5,313 nt of DNA. Source: Actinomycetota bacterium. Lineage in GTDB: Bacteria; Actinomycetota; Acidimicrobiia; Acidimicrobiales; Ilumatobacteraceae. The stretch lies in NCBI GenBank assembly GCA_016870295.1, contig VGBY01000073.1:1-5313 (forward strand). Reading direction: 5' to 3'. The notes under the pieces are model-generated. The model worked only from the letters and a program-made list of their open reading frames with translations. It was not told the DNA's origin and did no database searches. Position numbers and translations under genes: made by a program. Numbering within the stretch: the first letter of the stretch is position 1; each line of letters starts with the position of its first letter. Shown here one piece after another: positions 5,008 through 5,313 of this stretch.

Positions 5008-5313
5008 CGGCGAACCAGACTCGTGACCGTCTCGGCCAGTGCGCGGGCGATGTCGTCGGATTTCATGACCGTGTCGGTGACGATACAGCGCATACCGAGC
5101 GCTTCAATCGCGGGCGCCAGTGAGGCATCAACGCTGTCGATGACGAGCGTTCCGCAAATGTCGGAGTACAACCGTGCGACTCCGAGCGCCGTTGCTTCCA
5201 TGCCGAGTTCACGCAGCATGCGGTCGGCCGGGCCTTTCAGTGCTGCACCACCGATGATCGGCGAGATCGCGACCACCGAGTTGCGTCGTGCCGCCAATGC
5301 CTCGTTCACGCCG
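5004..5313 (-). CDS. cofD: 2-phospho-L-lactate/PEP transferase CofD (FbiA), C-terminal part, cut by window end
   Basis: CofD/FbiA transfers the phospholactyl or enolpyruvyl-phosphate unit from its guanylated donor to Fo, forming F420-0 or dehydro-F420-0. Actinobacterial enzymes are known to use the phosphoenolpyruvate-derived donor. The window holds 102 C-terminal residues of a protein usually about 310-330 long. The frame is open to the last base, so the true start lies outside; a GTG at 5309-5307 is an internal valine. Visible hallmarks are VVAISPIIGGAALKGPADRML, the most conserved C-terminal stretch of the family, then GVARLYSDI, LVIDSVDA and IVTDTVMKS. The stop overlaps the cofE start by 4 nt. 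Order cofD-cofE matches fbiA-fbiB of other actinobacteria. Confidence 0.93.
   Translation of the reverse strand, partial: GVNEALAARRNSVVAISPIIGGAALKGPADRMLRELGMEATALGVARLYSDICGTLVIDSVDASLAPAIEALGMRCIVTDTVMKSDDIARALAETVTSLVRR

Noticed and set aside
5307..5309. GTG as the start of a short CofD-like protein
   Set aside because: The frame stays open to the window end and the conserved family motifs are C-terminal ones, so the gene continues beyond the window.

Overview
The window reads as an ordinary chromosomal segment of a GC-rich actinobacterium. The strongest taxonomic clue is gene content: cofD and cofE of coenzyme F420 synthesis lie next to a sugar-1-phosphate nucleotidyltransferase of the actinobacterial ManB type. 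From memory, M. tuberculosis has the same neighbourhood (fbiA-fbiB close to manB, Rv3261-Rv3264c). A stand-alone CofE and the general protein style suggest Acidimicrobiia (Ilumatobacter-like) more than mycobacteria or Streptomyces. That placement is inference and was not tested by a search.

Layout, left to right. Positions 1-123 (+) hold the last 40 codons of a glycosyltransferase. After a 28-bp gap bridged by an 11-codon mini-ORF comes a complete GT4-type glycosyltransferase (152-1273, +). A second, WbuB/WcaI-like glycosyltransferase (1270-2601, +) follows, then a single-pass membrane protein with an outside domain (2598-3275, +), then a mannose-1-phosphate guanylyltransferase-like nucleotidyltransferase with a left-handed beta-helix tail (3288-4247, +). 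The plus-strand genes are joined by ATGA or GTGA overlaps or very short gaps, so they look like one operon whose promoter lies left of the window. A 46-bp convergent gap (4248-4293), filled by a 25-bp tandem repeat, separates them from cofE (4294-5007, -) and the C-terminal part of cofD (5004-5313, -). Those two genes are also joined by an ATGA overlap and have their promoter to the right of the window.

Functionally, the plus-strand operon probably makes or extends a cell-surface glycan. The nucleotidyltransferase supplies an activated sugar (probably GDP-mannose), the glycosyltransferases use nucleotide sugars at the inner face of the membrane, and the membrane protein acts outside the membrane in an unknown role. 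The minus-strand pair makes F420: CofD joins the phospholactate or phosphoenolpyruvate moiety to the deazaflavin Fo, and CofE adds glutamates.

No stretch longer than 46 bp lies without a gene apart from the short 124-151 gap. I see no RNA gene, mobile element, CRISPR array or convincing promoter. The points most worth a second look are the repeat that separates the two convergent stop codons, the histidine-free version of the membrane protein, the mini-ORF that chains two ATGA junctions, and the 27-bp in-frame duplication in the second glycosyltransferase.
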